DNA of 64,000 nt from Actinobacillus indolicus. GTDB lineage: Bacteria; Pseudomonadota; Gammaproteobacteria; Enterobacterales; Pasteurellaceae. Every line of letters begins with the position of its first letter. The first letter of the stretch is position 1. Location: NCBI RefSeq assembly GCF_901764975.1, contig NZ_CABFKH010000010.1:1-64000 (forward strand). The letters run 5' to 3'. Position numbers and translations under genes: made by a program. This document shows positions 8,085-17,339 of this stretch, one piece after another. The notes under the pieces were generated by a model. That model was not told the origin of the DNA and ran no database searches. It saw only the letters and a program-made list of their open reading frames with translations.

Positions 8085-9605
8085 TTATTCTAATTTTTGT
8101 AGATTGGATAGAAGTTGTTCTATTTTAGCTACAATACGATGTTGTTCATTTAGAGGAGGTAAAGGAATAATAAATTCTCTTAGAAATGATAAGGAAATAA
8201 ATGATTGCACTCCACCTGAAGCTACATTTTTCATTTCATTTTGATAAAAAGAAAGAACATAGAATATATAATCCATATTTGTTTGTTTTATATAGGGTTT
8301 AAATAAAGCAACATTCTTAATACTAAATTCTAATTCTTTTTTTACTAAAACAGGATTTCCAATACTCCCAATCATTGCAAATAAAATATCGCCAACATTT
8401 ACTTTGGAACGCAGAGAAATAGCTAAATGATCTTCTCTTGAAATGAATTTTACATTTGAAAAATCTAGATTTCCATTAACTAAATTTTTACTTGTAACTA
8501 ATGGATAACCTTTTTCCACATATTTAGGTGTATCATGTGTTCCATCTCTAACATCTAAATAGTTTCCCAACCTAACCCAACACCAACTTTCAGGAATCTC
8601 AAACGGTATTTCATCAGCGATACAATTCTCAACACCGTCTTTGATCTCATACGCTAAATTATCACGAATAATAATTTCAGAACTGTGCTTTGGTTTCTTT
8701 AATTTTTTCTCCGAAATCAAGCGTGTTTTTTCCGCTTGAATACGTTTCAGTAATTCACTGGCGGGCTCATCCGTTGGAAGTTGCTCTGTTAGTTTGCCCT
8801 GAATTGCAGCTTGTAAAATAGATTTTTTAAGTTGTTCAGGGAAATTTTTATTTAATGCGGTAAGTTGTTGTTCCTTTTGATCGTATTGTTCGATAAAGGG
8901 TAATAGCTCTTCAATTTTTGCAACAATGCGGTGTTGTTCGTTTAATGGGGGAAGTGGAAGTATTAAATCTTTTAATGAGCTTAAATAAATCCCTTTCTGT
9001 GCGGTTCCTTTACTACTTAAATTTAGTAAATCTAGTAAAAATGCTGATTGCAAAACATAGCTGAGATATTCAGAATACACTTGAATTGGTTTTAAAACTG
9101 CAACACTTCTCTGCAGAGCAAATTTATCATTTGATTTAACAATAGCTGTTCTACCTATTGTACCAACAATAGTTAATAGAATGTCATTTAGTTGAATATC
9201 TGTTCTTTTATTTTCAATTTCCCATTGTTCTTCTGATACCCAACGAGAAGCTGATTCTAGTTGAATTTTTTCATCAAAAATATTTGTTGCACTTAGAATA
9301 GGAATCCCTGATAGATTATTTGGTGGTGGATTATGTGAACCATCTGTAATTTTCGATGTAATTTCATCGAGAGTTGCCCAAACCCAACTCTCAGGAATAT
9401 CAAACGGTGGCTCGATCTTCGAATAAGGGGCTTTATCGGCAGATTTTTTGCTTTTTTTGATTTTGCCTTCTGCGATCAAGCGGTCTTTTTCTGCCTGAAT
9501 TTTGCAGAGTAATTCACTGGCAGGTTCATCATTAGGATCTTGTGGTACAAGTTTTCCAGAAATGGCTAATTGTAAAATAGCATTTTTTAATTGTTGGGCT
9601 TTCAT
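8085..9605 (-). CDS. hsdS: Type I restriction specificity subunit HsdS (expressed copy)
   Basis: DNA-recognition subunit of the type I complex, 506 residues. Layout: N-terminal conserved segment 1-70, TRD1 about 71-219, central conserved/coiled-coil spacer 220-345 (EQYDQKEQQLTALNKNFPEQ), TRD2 about 346-480, C-terminal conserved segment 481-506 (PLPPLNEQHRIVAKIEQLL). Start overlaps the rhuM stop by four bases. Target sequence cannot be read from the protein. Parts of TRD1's border and the whole spacer are repeated in inverted orientation in the silent cassette, so the sequence seen is probably only one of several alleles in the population. Confidence 0.95.
   Translation of the reverse strand: MKAQQLKNAILQLAISGKLVPQDPNDEPASELLCKIQAEKDRLIAEGKIKKSKKSADKAPYSKIEPPFDIPESWVWATLDEITSKITDGSHNPPPNNLSGIPILSATNIFDEKIQLESASRWVSEEQWEIENKRTDIQLNDILLTIVGTIGRTAIVKSNDKFALQRSVAVLKPIQVYSEYLSYVLQSAFLLDLLNLSSKGTAQKGIYLSSLKDLILPLPPLNEQHRIVAKIEELLPFIEQYDQKEQQLTALNKNFPEQLKKSILQAAIQGKLTEQLPTDEPASELLKRIQAEKTRLISEKKLKKPKHSSEIIIRDNLAYEIKDGVENCIADEIPFEIPESWCWVRLGNYLDVRDGTHDTPKYVEKGYPLVTSKNLVNGNLDFSNVKFISREDHLAISLRSKVNVGDILFAMIGSIGNPVLVKKELEFSIKNVALFKPYIKQTNMDYIFYVLSFYQNEMKNVASGGVQSFISLSFLREFIIPLPPLNEQHRIVAKIEQLLSNLQKLE
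8566..8953 (-). repeat. Central inverted repeat, expressed hsdS
   Basis: Partner of 6316-6700, covering the HsdS central conserved region. Identity is high but not complete, which suggests recombination is either recent or acts on a short core inside the repeat. Confidence 0.88.
9377..9435 (-). repeat. Outer inverted repeat, expressed hsdS
   Basis: Partner of 5826-5884 at the TRD1 border of the expressed copy. Exchange here would flip the whole segment, including the recombinase gene and both TRDs. Confidence 0.85.
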
Positions 9606-10597
9606 TTTTTATTTTTTACCTGTTTGCTTAATTGCTCAATAGCAATTAAATCTTCTTCGTCTGCTTGTTTCGCTAATATTTCACGCCGTTTTTGTTTAAA
9701 AACAGTATATTGTTGATCAGTAAATTCGATCATTTGCTGACGTGAACGAGAGCCACTCCCTGATAAAACTGTAAATCCATTATCTTCAATAATGCTATCG
9801 ATACGATTTCTCCAAAAACTCAGTGTTAGATCTTGACGATTTTTAGCTCTTAATTCTGCACTTTCTAGAAAAATTACGGTAAGTCGATTGAGCGTATCGA
9901 TTTCATCTTCGTTTAAATAATTCTTTGAAACAATAATGTCAGCTTTTAATACTCGTTCACCGCTCCAACTTGTTAGCCCCATATTCGGTTTAGCCGCATC
10001 AGCTCTTAGGCAAATAAGTTCCGCAGCGGTCTGTTTTGTAACAGCATAAATTAATTTGTTTTGTGCTTCTGCAAAAAACATTTCCGTAGCTTTATCCGTC
10101 TTATCGTAGTCGCTAGATAATTTAAAAAGCTCGCGGACTTTTTGATAAAAACGCATTTCACTAGCTCGAATATCTCGAATACGTTCAAGTAATTCATCAA
10201 AATGATCCACTCGCCCCTTTGGATTTTTTAAGCGTTCATCATCAATTAAGAAACCTTTTTCAAGATAGTGCCGTAAACTGGTATTTGCCCAACGGCGGAA
10301 TTGGGTACCTCTAGGGCTACGAACCCGAAATCCAACAGCAAGAATCATTGATAAAGCATAATGTTTTACTTGGTAAGTTTTACCATCATCAGCAGTTATA
10401 AAGAAATTCTTTATAACTGAAACTTCATCTAACTCTTTGTCTTGTAAAATATTTTTTATATGCAAGCCTATATTTTGAACAGAGGTATCAAAAAGCTCAG
10501 CTAGCTGGTTTTGCGACAGCCACACATCGTCATCACTTGCAAAAAGTGAAACTTTGGATTTTCCATCTTCGGTGTTATAAATGATTAAATCACTCAT
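9602..10597 (-). CDS. rhuM: RhuM-family protein in hsd operon
   Basis: A 331-residue member of the RhuM (virulence RhuM) family, first named in a Salmonella pathogenicity island. The N-terminal part (about 1-120; VWLSQNQLAELFDTSVQNI and the later FRRWANTSLRHYLEKGF) looks like a DNA-binding or Bro/KilA-like module. The C-terminal half is helical. It lies 8 bases after hsdM and overlaps hsdS by 4, so it is translated with the restriction genes. RhuM genes recur between hsdM and hsdS in many type I loci; the molecular function is not established. Confidence 0.88.
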   Translation of the reverse strand: MSDLIIYNTEDGKSKVSLFASDDDVWLSQNQLAELFDTSVQNIGLHIKNILQDKELDEVSVIKNFFITADDGKTYQVKHYALSMILAVGFRVRSPRGTQFRRWANTSLRHYLEKGFLIDDERLKNPKGRVDHFDELLERIRDIRASEMRFYQKVRELFKLSSDYDKTDKATEMFFAEAQNKLIYAVTKQTAAELICLRADAAKPNMGLTSWSGERVLKADIIVSKNYLNEDEIDTLNRLTVIFLESAELRAKNRQDLTLSFWRNRIDSIIEDNGFTVLSGSGSRSRQQMIEFTDQQYTVFKQKRREILAKQADEEDLIAIEQLSKQVKNKK

Positions 10598-10605
10598 CTT
10601 TTCCC

Positions 10606-12075
10606 CTACAATTTAATCCCCAAAATTCCCGTAATTTCCCCTAAAATACGGTCAATATCTGCATTTAAAGCGGTTCGTTTTTGCTGATAATTTGCAATAA
10701 GTTCATCTGGCGGTAGGATTTCTTCTTCCTCGTGTGGGAAACCACAAAGATCAATATTAAATTGACGATCGGCAATTTCTTGGAAACAGTAACAACGAGC
10801 CTTGTCAAAGCCATCAATTTCAATAGGCTGACGGTTATCCCACCATTCCATAACATCATTGAAATGTTCTAATTTCATTGGCTTCGTTTTAGAGAAATTT
10901 TTATAACCCTGTGGCATATCCAGACGATAAAACCAAGTTTCTTCAGTCGGTTTGGTGTTATCAAAGAATAAAATATTAGTTGTGATAGACGTATAAGGGG
11001 CAAACACGCTGTGTGGTAAACGAATAACCGTATGTAAATTCATTTCTATCATCAGTTTTTTCTTAATTGCCATTTTGGCGTTGTCTGTACCAAATAAGAA
11101 ACCATCAGGCAATACGATTGCTACTCGTCCATTTTTCTTCAAACGGTACATAATAACCGACATAAATAGGTCAGCGGTTTCGCTAGAACGCAAGGCTGTA
11201 GGGAAATTGGTTTTAATTTGCTCAATTTCCGCACCGCCGTAAGGTGGGTTCATCAAAATAACATCAAACTTATCTTTTTCTGTGTAATCTTTGACGGGCT
11301 TTTCAAGAGCATTGTCGTGATGGACATTGGGATTATCAATATCGTGTAACAATAGGTTTGTAATACAAAGCAGATGTGGCAATGCTTTTTTCTCAATACC
11401 ATACACAGAATTGTTAAATAAAGTGCGGTCGGAAACAGACGAAATTTGAGCTTCTAATACTTTCAATGCGGAAGTTAAAAATCCGCCCGTTCCACAAGCA
11501 AAGTCAGCAATTCGTTCGCCAAGTTTTGGTTTGATCATTTTAACCATAAAATCGGTGACTGCTCGTGGCGTATAAAACTCACCAGCATTACCTGCACTTT
11601 GTAAGCTTTTTAGGATATTTTCATAAATATCGCCAAAAGCGTGGCGTTCTTGGTATTGTTCAAAGTTGATTTCATCAATGATATTAATAACTTGGCGAAG
11701 CAAAATACCATTTTTCATATAGTTGTTATTATCTTCAAAAGCGGCACGAATAATCCGCTTATTCATTGGCATATCTGAAGAAATTAACAAATTTTTAAGT
11801 GTAGGGAACAAATCATTGTTGACAAAAGAGAGTAACTCATCGCCTGTCATTGCTTTTCCGTCTTTGTTATCTTTTGCCCAATTTGACCAACGTAACTTTT
11901 CTGGAATGATAGAACGATATTCATCGTTCAAGAGCTCCCATTCCTGTTCTTTAGCATCATAAATTTTAAGAAATAATATCCAGACAATTTGTTCAATACG
12001 TTGTGCATCACCATTAATTCCCGCATCATTTCGCATCACATCTTGCAGGCGTTTTACTAAATTATTTAGGCTCAT
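10606..12075 (-). CDS. hsdM: Type I restriction methyltransferase subunit HsdM
   Basis: N6-adenine methyltransferase subunit, 489 residues. HsdM N-terminal helical domain about 1-135, then the catalytic domain with GEFYTP (165-170), AdoMet motif I DFACGTGGF (191-199) and catalytic motif IV NPPYGG (276-281). It partners with HsdS for modification and with HsdR for restriction. It follows hsdR by 45 bases on the same strand, with AAGGAACAAA as the ribosome site. Confidence 0.96.
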   Translation of the reverse strand: MSLNNLVKRLQDVMRNDAGINGDAQRIEQIVWILFLKIYDAKEQEWELLNDEYRSIIPEKLRWSNWAKDNKDGKAMTGDELLSFVNNDLFPTLKNLLISSDMPMNKRIIRAAFEDNNNYMKNGILLRQVINIIDEINFEQYQERHAFGDIYENILKSLQSAGNAGEFYTPRAVTDFMVKMIKPKLGERIADFACGTGGFLTSALKVLEAQISSVSDRTLFNNSVYGIEKKALPHLLCITNLLLHDIDNPNVHHDNALEKPVKDYTEKDKFDVILMNPPYGGAEIEQIKTNFPTALRSSETADLFMSVIMYRLKKNGRVAIVLPDGFLFGTDNAKMAIKKKLMIEMNLHTVIRLPHSVFAPYTSITTNILFFDNTKPTEETWFYRLDMPQGYKNFSKTKPMKLEHFNDVMEWWDNRQPIEIDGFDKARCYCFQEIADRQFNIDLCGFPHEEEEILPPDELIANYQQKRTALNADIDRILGEITGILGIKL

Positions 12076-12120
12076 TTTGTTCCTTTTTATAGTGTAGTGC
12101 TAATTAAAAATTTCCGTTTG

Positions 12121-14475
12121 TTATTCCGAATAAATCATCTTTTCTAAGCCTTTTACAGCTTTTTGGTAAAGTTCCTTACCGCCAAATTTTTTGACAATAG
12201 AAACGAGCCCACCTAAAGGGCTAAATTGTGGTGTTTGTAATAATTCGGTTTTGGAGAGATCTTTTGAGCCTGATTTCACATATTGATCAAGCAATAAACC
12301 TAAGACTTGCTGATTTTCAGCAGAGTATTGATTGAGATAATGACTTTGTTTGACTCTCTCGACTCGTTGCTTTTTGGTTAAAGGTTTTTTACCAAAACCA
12401 ACGGAAGCGATAACGTCTAGATCATCAAATTCTTCGGATAGGGCTTGTTTTTTGCGTAGTGCGTTGAGCCATTTGGAATCGGTGTAAAATTTTGCTGGAA
12501 TTTCACCGCTTGTTAGCCATTGGTGTTGTAATTGCTCAAAGCTAGTAAAATCTTTTTGAATTTCACGTTTTGAGAATACATCAATGTCTTCTGAAATTAA
12601 TTCCCCTTTTTCATTAAGATATTGTACTTTTTCATCTAAAATTCTTAATTTGAGCAAGCCAACTTCTATGATAGGTTTATAAGTCGGTTCGGGTTCGCCT
12701 ACTCCATCGTTAGACTTCTTAGTGGAGCTATTTTCATCGTCGTTTTGATTATCAAAAGATTTACCTACTGGTACGTCAATAATAACAACAGGCTCACCAT
12801 CAAAATCAGGATCGGCAAATAATTTTGTTACGCCACGGAAATCTAAAATCGTAAAAAACTCTTTGCCTGCGTCTGGCCGTAAACGTGTACCACGCCCGAT
12901 AATTTGTTTAAATTCAGTCATTGACTGAATATTGGCATCCAACACGACCAGTTTACAGGTTTTACTATCCACACCTGTGGTCATTAATTTAGATGTAACG
13001 GCAATAACCGGATAGTCTTTACCTTCATTATGTACATCACAAAACTCTTCCAAATCAACACTTTTCCCTGATTGATCGCCTGTGATTTGGCAAATATATT
13101 TGGAATTTTGCTGTAACATATCGGCATTTAAACGGCAAAGCTCTGCCACCATTCGCTGTGCATGGTTGATATTTGCACAGAAAACGATAGTTTTATCCAA
13201 GCGGTTAGTTTTCTTCAAAAATTCGCTAATCCGTTCTGCAACCAAGCGAGTACGGTCATCTAGAATAATGTTGTAATCGAAATCTTTTACCGTATATTCA
13301 CGATCTTCAATTTCATTACCTTCTTTATCTTTCATTCCTTTAGTTGGTCGCCAGCCTCGTAGGTCACAATCAAGATCCACACGAATTACCCGATAAGGAG
13401 CTAAAAAGCCATCTTCAATCCCTTGTTTTAAACTATAAGTATAAATTGGCTCTCCAAAATAAGTGATATTACTAGCATCCGTAGTTTCTTTTGGGGTTGC
13501 AGTTAAACCGATATGCGTTGCTTCATTAAAATACTCCAAAATCGCACGCCAGTTAGAGTCTTCTTTCGCACTACCACGATGACATTCATCAATAATGATT
13601 AAATCAAAGAAAGACGGCTGAAATTGCTTAAAGAGTTCATTATCTGCAGAACCATCAAGCTGTTGATATAACGCTAAATAGACTTCAAAAGCACTATCAA
13701 GCGTTTTATTCGTGACTTTGACCATTTTGTCTTTAAATGGTTTAAAGTCTTGGGTCATCGGTTGATCAACTAATACATTGCGATCTGCCAAAAACAGAAT
13801 TTTCTTTTTTGTTCCACTTGTTTTTAATCGATGAATAATTTGAAAGGCGGTATAGGTTTTTCCCGTCCCTGTTGCCATGACCAATAAAATGCGTGACTGT
13901 CCTTTTGCGACAGCTTCAACGGTACGATTAATTGCAATTTCTTGATAATAACGGGGCTCTTTGAATGTTTCCGTTGCACTTGTGTAATAAGGTTGTTGAA
14001 TAATTTTCAGCTCTTCTGGCGTATATTGTTTTGACCAACGCTGATAAAGTTCATCAGGAGTGGGGAATTGCTCCATATTTAAAGTGCGTTGAACACCAGT
14101 TATGAAATCGTGCTCAATAAACTCATCGCCATTAGAACTGTAAGCAAAAGGAATATCAAGTAAACGAGCATAATCCATCGCTTGTTGCAATCCATCCCTT
14201 GGGGTATGTTTATTGTCTTTAGCTTCAACGATAGCAATTTTTTGATTAGGTGAATGGTAAAGTAGATAGTCGGCTCGCTTGGCATCTAATCGATGGGCTT
14301 TTTTGGTTTTAGGATCAACGATCATCTGCCCATCAGTAAAATACTTATCCGATTTAAAGGAAAACTCCTCTCGCATTTGACGATCAGACCACCCCGCTCG
14401 CTGAATAGCTGGAGTAATGAATTTTGTGCGAATATCTTGTTCGCTCATCTTCTTTTTTTCTTGAGCACTAAACAT
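12121..14475 (-). CDS. hsdR: Type I restriction endonuclease subunit HsdR
   Basis: Motor and nuclease subunit, 784 residues from the ATG at 14475. That start is chosen over an upstream TTG at 14499 because it has AAGGA eight bases before it. The nuclease motif is Asp69 (RADYLL) with Glu84-Ala-Lys86 (VEAKDN). The SF2 helicase motor shows Walker A MATGTGKT (200-207) and DECH (295-298), with QIIGRGTRLR as motif VI further on. The C-terminal 150 residues resemble the EcoEI-type HsdR C-terminal domain. It heads the island, and the ribosome site is inside a 16-bp hairpin. Confidence 0.95.
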   Translation of the reverse strand: MFSAQEKKKMSEQDIRTKFITPAIQRAGWSDRQMREEFSFKSDKYFTDGQMIVDPKTKKAHRLDAKRADYLLYHSPNQKIAIVEAKDNKHTPRDGLQQAMDYARLLDIPFAYSSNGDEFIEHDFITGVQRTLNMEQFPTPDELYQRWSKQYTPEELKIIQQPYYTSATETFKEPRYYQEIAINRTVEAVAKGQSRILLVMATGTGKTYTAFQIIHRLKTSGTKKKILFLADRNVLVDQPMTQDFKPFKDKMVKVTNKTLDSAFEVYLALYQQLDGSADNELFKQFQPSFFDLIIIDECHRGSAKEDSNWRAILEYFNEATHIGLTATPKETTDASNITYFGEPIYTYSLKQGIEDGFLAPYRVIRVDLDCDLRGWRPTKGMKDKEGNEIEDREYTVKDFDYNIILDDRTRLVAERISEFLKKTNRLDKTIVFCANINHAQRMVAELCRLNADMLQQNSKYICQITGDQSGKSVDLEEFCDVHNEGKDYPVIAVTSKLMTTGVDSKTCKLVVLDANIQSMTEFKQIIGRGTRLRPDAGKEFFTILDFRGVTKLFADPDFDGEPVVIIDVPVGKSFDNQNDDENSSTKKSNDGVGEPEPTYKPIIEVGLLKLRILDEKVQYLNEKGELISEDIDVFSKREIQKDFTSFEQLQHQWLTSGEIPAKFYTDSKWLNALRKKQALSEEFDDLDVIASVGFGKKPLTKKQRVERVKQSHYLNQYSAENQQVLGLLLDQYVKSGSKDLSKTELLQTPQFSPLGGLVSIVKKFGGKELYQKAVKGLEKMIYSE

Positions 14476-14479
14476 AGGC

Positions 14480-14516
14480 AATTCCTTCCGATAAGTCAAA
14501 CTTATGGGAAGGAATT
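14480..14516 (-). promoter_or_regulatory. Hairpin covering the hsdR ribosome binding site
   Basis: 16-bp arms with one mismatch (14480-14495 and 14501-14516) and a 5-base loop. On the mRNA the downstream arm contains CGGAAGGAATT, the hsdR Shine-Dalgarno sequence, which would be buried. It may delay HsdR synthesis relative to methylation, or be a protein operator. Confidence 0.6.
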
Positions 14517-14603
14517 ATAGCGAAAACAGTTCAAAATAAGAATCTATAAAGCTAATTGCAATACTTAATTTACAGGAGATGAGAAATATTGATACGTTGT
14601 GGC

Positions 14604-15956
14604 TTAACATTCCCACTTCGCAAACTCAACAAATTCCGTGAGTTCAGGATATTGTTTAAGCCACTTTTGCCACTGAATTTTATCGACTTCAACTTCCACT
14701 AGACGATCGCCAAATTCAGTGAAATGTTCTGATTTAATACATTGCTGTTGGTAAAATTTAGTGTAAATCTGACCGCTTGTTGTCGGTAACAGCACTCTTT
14801 CACAGACCAGCTCGTTTTTCAATCTCGCTCGCATTGCTTCAAATAGAAGATCAATGCCTTGATTTTGTTGTGCCGAAAGATAAACCGCCACAGGTTTGCC
14901 GTCATCGTTGTATTCGATATGTGGTTCAATGCCGTCCAAGCGATCAACCTTGTTATACACGAGCAAGGTCGGAATTTCTAATGCATCAATCTCATCTAAT
15001 ACTTGATTGACCGCATCAATATTTTCATTTTTACGGTCGTCTGCACCATCAATCACGTGTAGCAACAAGGTCGCTTCTGTGGTTTCTTGTAGGGTGGATT
15101 TAAACGCAGACACTAAATCGTGGGGTAAAAAGCGGATAAAGCCAACGGTATCTGCCAAAATTGCTGTGCCAACATCTTGAATTTGAATTCGTCTTAATGT
15201 CGGGTCAAGGGTAGCAAACAGTTGATCTGCTGCATAAACACCTGCATCAGTAATCGCATTAAATAGGGTTGATTTACCTGCGTTGGTATAGCCCACAAGG
15301 GAAATAGTTGGAATGTCTGCTTTTTGGCGAGTTTTGCGGTTTTGATCACGCTGTTTACTGACCTTTTCTAAGCGGTTTTGTAACTGCTGAATACGCACCT
15401 TAATTAAACGGCGATCCGTTTCTAACTGCGTTTCCCCAGGGCCTCGTAAGCCTACCGCACCGCCTTTTTGTTGATCTTGGTTACCTAAACGGCGAACTAA
15501 GCGAGTGGATAAATGGCGAAGCTGTGCCAGCTCGACTTGTAACTTACCTTCGTGAGATCTCGCACGTTGCGCAAAAATATCCAAAATCAAACCAGTACGA
15601 TCGACCACTCGGCAATCACAAAGGGATTGCAGATTACGTGTTTGAGCTGGGCTGAGTTGGTGATTAATCAAAACGACTGTCGCATCAAAATCTTTGACTG
15701 CATCTGCAATTTCTTGGGCTTTGCCTTGACCAACATAGTATTTGATATGGGGAGCAGAACGTGTGGTTGTCAATGTGGCGACAACCTCTACCCCTGCGGA
15801 TTCGGCAAGGGTTTGAAATTCCATCAGATTTTCAACATCTTTGGTTTGAGAGAGATAAAGATGCACCACAATGGCACGTTCTTTGTCTGGTGTGTTTTGC
15901 TCTTTTTCAGGCAATGGAAAACCAAACACAGAATCTGCTGTGTTTGGTTCATTCAA
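14604..15956 (-). CDS. hflX: Ribosome-associated GTPase HflX
   Basis: GTPase that binds the 50S subunit and rescues stalled or hibernating ribosomes. 450 residues: HflX N-terminal glycine-rich domain (about 20-200, with [19 protein letters not shown] near 165-183), then G domain with P-loop GYTNAGKST (222-230), G3 [14 protein letters not shown] and G4 NKVD. The start is uncertain; TTG at 15956 gives the frame shown, and the only nearby ATG (15952) is out of frame. It follows hfq by 22 bases in the conserved miaA-hfq-hflX order. Confidence 0.95.
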   Translation of the reverse strand: MNEPNTADSVFGFPLPEKEQNTPDKERAIVVHLYLSQTKDVENLMEFQTLAESAGVEVVATLTTTRSAPHIKYYVGQGKAQEIADAVKDFDATVVLINHQLSPAQTRNLQSLCDCRVVDRTGLILDIFAQRARSHEGKLQVELAQLRHLSTRLVRRLGNQDQQKGGAVGLRGPGETQLETDRRLIKVRIQQLQNRLEKVSKQRDQNRKTRQKADIPTISLVGYTNAGKSTLFNAITDAGVYAADQLFATLDPTLRRIQIQDVGTAILADTVGFIRFLPHDLVSAFKSTLQETTEATLLLHVIDGADDRKNENIDAVNQVLDEIDALEIPTLLVYNKVDRLDGIEPHIEYNDDGKPVAVYLSAQQNQGIDLLFEAMRARLKNELVCERVLLPTTSGQIYTKFYQQQCIKSEHFTEFGDRLVEVEVDKIQWQKWLKQYPELTEFVEFAKWEC

Positions 15957-15978
15957 GAGGTCTAACGTAGTAATAAAC

Positions 15979-16257
15979 TTATTCCGCTTTTTCTACCACT
16001 TCAGCAGATTGCACTGGTGCTTGATGAGCGTGGTTAGAGTTATTGTTGTGAGAAATCGCACGAGCTGGCACAACGGTTGAAATTGCGTGCTTGTAAACCA
16101 TTTGACTCACGGTGTTTTTTAATAAAATAACGAATTGATCGAAAGACTCAATTTGACCTTGTAGTTTAATGCCATTCACTAAGTAAATGGAAACTGGAAT
16201 CCGTTCACGGCGAAGTGCATTTAAGTATGGATCTTGTAAAGATTGACCTTTTGCCAT
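15979..16257 (-). CDS. hfq: RNA chaperone Hfq
   Basis: Hexameric Sm-like chaperone of small RNAs, 92 residues. Sm1 ([20 protein letters not shown]) and Sm2 with YKHAIST are intact, as are Gln8 and Phe42-equivalent residues. The C-terminal tail (about 70-92) is short and rich in Asn, His and Ala. It lies between miaA and hflX. Confidence 0.97.
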   Translation of the reverse strand: MAKGQSLQDPYLNALRRERIPVSIYLVNGIKLQGQIESFDQFVILLKNTVSQMVYKHAISTVVPARAISHNNNSNHAHQAPVQSAEVVEKAE

Positions 16258-16288
16258 TTTATGTTCCTTCTAATTATTGTTGTTTAAT

Positions 16289-16307
16289 GCTTTGCCAAAG
16301 GCAAAGC
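16289..16307. other. Small hairpin between miaA and hfq
   Basis: GCTTTGCC-AAA-GGCAAAGC, a perfect 8-bp stem in the miaA-hfq gap. It has no T-run on the miaA strand, so it is more likely a processing or pause element than a terminator. Confidence 0.4.
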
Positions 16308-16314
16308 GATATTA

Positions 16315-17256
16315 TCACAGTTTATTAAGATTTTGCGCCATTTTTTCGATCATTTTTTTGTAAGCACCTTCTGGATCTAAACTATCGAGCCATTCTAGCT
16401 CACTTGTCCAACCTCTTAACCACGTAATTTGACGTTTTGCCAGCTGGCGAGTCGCACAAATGCCTTTAAAAATCGCTTCATCAAGAGAAATTTGCCCTTC
16501 CAAATATTCCCACATCTGACGATAACCCACACAACGAATAGAAGGCAAATCACCGTGTAGATCGCCACGCTCATATAATTGACGGACTTCCTGCTCAAAA
16601 CCAAGATCAATCATTTTATGAAAGCGTTGTTCAATACGCTGATGTAATACAGCTCTATCTTGTGGTGCAATCGCAAACTGCATAATATCATAAGGAATAC
16701 TTTCTCCTTGCTGTGCAGTAAGCTCCGTCATGGTTTTACCTGAAATATAAAAGACCTCTAACGCCCGATTAATACGCTGACTATCGTTAGGGTTGATCCG
16801 TTCCGCAGAAATTGGGTCGATGTTAACCAGTTCTTGATGTAAACCTGCCCAACCGATTTGCTCTGCTTTTGCTTCAATCTCTGCTCGAATAGTAGGATCT
16901 GCCGAAGGCAGTGGCGACAAGCCATCAAGCAATGCTTTGTAATAAAGCATTGTGCCACCCACCAACAACGGAATTTTACCTTGTGCCGTAATATCCGCCA
17001 TTTCTCGTAGCGCATCTTCACGGAAATTCATGACAGAATAACTTTCTGATGGGTCAAGAATATCAATTAAACGATGGGGAGCAAGTTCGAGTTCAGCTTT
17101 ACTCGGCTTAGCCGTGCCTATATCCATACCTTTATAAATTAAGGCGGAATCAACACTGATGACTTCAACGGGTAATTGTTGACATAGGGCAATGGCAAGA
17201 TCGGTTTTCCCCGATGCCGTTGGTCCCATTAAAAAAATGGCGAGTGGTTTTTGCAT
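16315..17256 (-). CDS. miaA: tRNA dimethylallyltransferase MiaA
   Basis: Transfers a dimethylallyl group to A37 of tRNAs reading UNN codons. 313 residues, standard length. P-loop GPTASGKT at 11-18, [19 protein letters not shown] near 34-52, [14 protein letters not shown] near 99-112, and the tRNA-binding C-terminal region with [14 protein letters not shown] about 272-285. It leads the miaA-hfq-hflX cluster. Confidence 0.97.
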   Translation of the reverse strand: MQKPLAIFLMGPTASGKTDLAIALCQQLPVEVISVDSALIYKGMDIGTAKPSKAELELAPHRLIDILDPSESYSVMNFREDALREMADITAQGKIPLLVGGTMLYYKALLDGLSPLPSADPTIRAEIEAKAEQIGWAGLHQELVNIDPISAERINPNDSQRINRALEVFYISGKTMTELTAQQGESIPYDIMQFAIAPQDRAVLHQRIEQRFHKMIDLGFEQEVRQLYERGDLHGDLPSIRCVGYRQMWEYLEGQISLDEAIFKGICATRQLAKRQITWLRGWTSELEWLDSLDPEGAYKKMIEKMAQNLNKL

Positions 17257-17277
17257 GACATCTCATCTGTAAAATAA

Positions 17278-17333
17278 CAAGCGGTGAGATTGTAGCGAAA
17301 CTTTGCAAAAAAGCCACAGAATCTCACCGCTTG
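17278..17333. terminator. Uptake-signal pair downstream of ubi gene
   Basis: CAAGCGGTGAGATT (17278-17291) pairs perfectly with its complement at 17320-17333 across a 28-base loop. It sits directly after the hydroxylase stop on the minus strand. Confidence 0.65.
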
Positions 17334-17339
17334 AGGCAA

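Larger units (their letters stand above)
5826..9435. other. Predicted invertible hsdS specificity locus
   Basis: Two hsdS copies face each other in opposite orientation around a tyrosine recombinase gene. Two sets of inverted repeats, at the start of TRD1 and across the central conserved region, are placed so that inversion would exchange target-recognition domains between the expressed copy (minus strand) and the silent copy (plus strand). Using both sets could give up to four HsdS alleles. The architecture is that of known recombinase-switched type I systems; switching itself is inferred, not shown, from one sequence. Confidence 0.8.

Noticed and set aside
5821..14520. Prophage or plasmid-derived island
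   Set aside because: No phage structural, replication or mobilisation genes; the content is a restriction locus with its own invertase.
15561..15965. Plus-strand ORFs opposite hflX
   Set aside because: Several overlapping frames opposite a conserved gene, none with family features.
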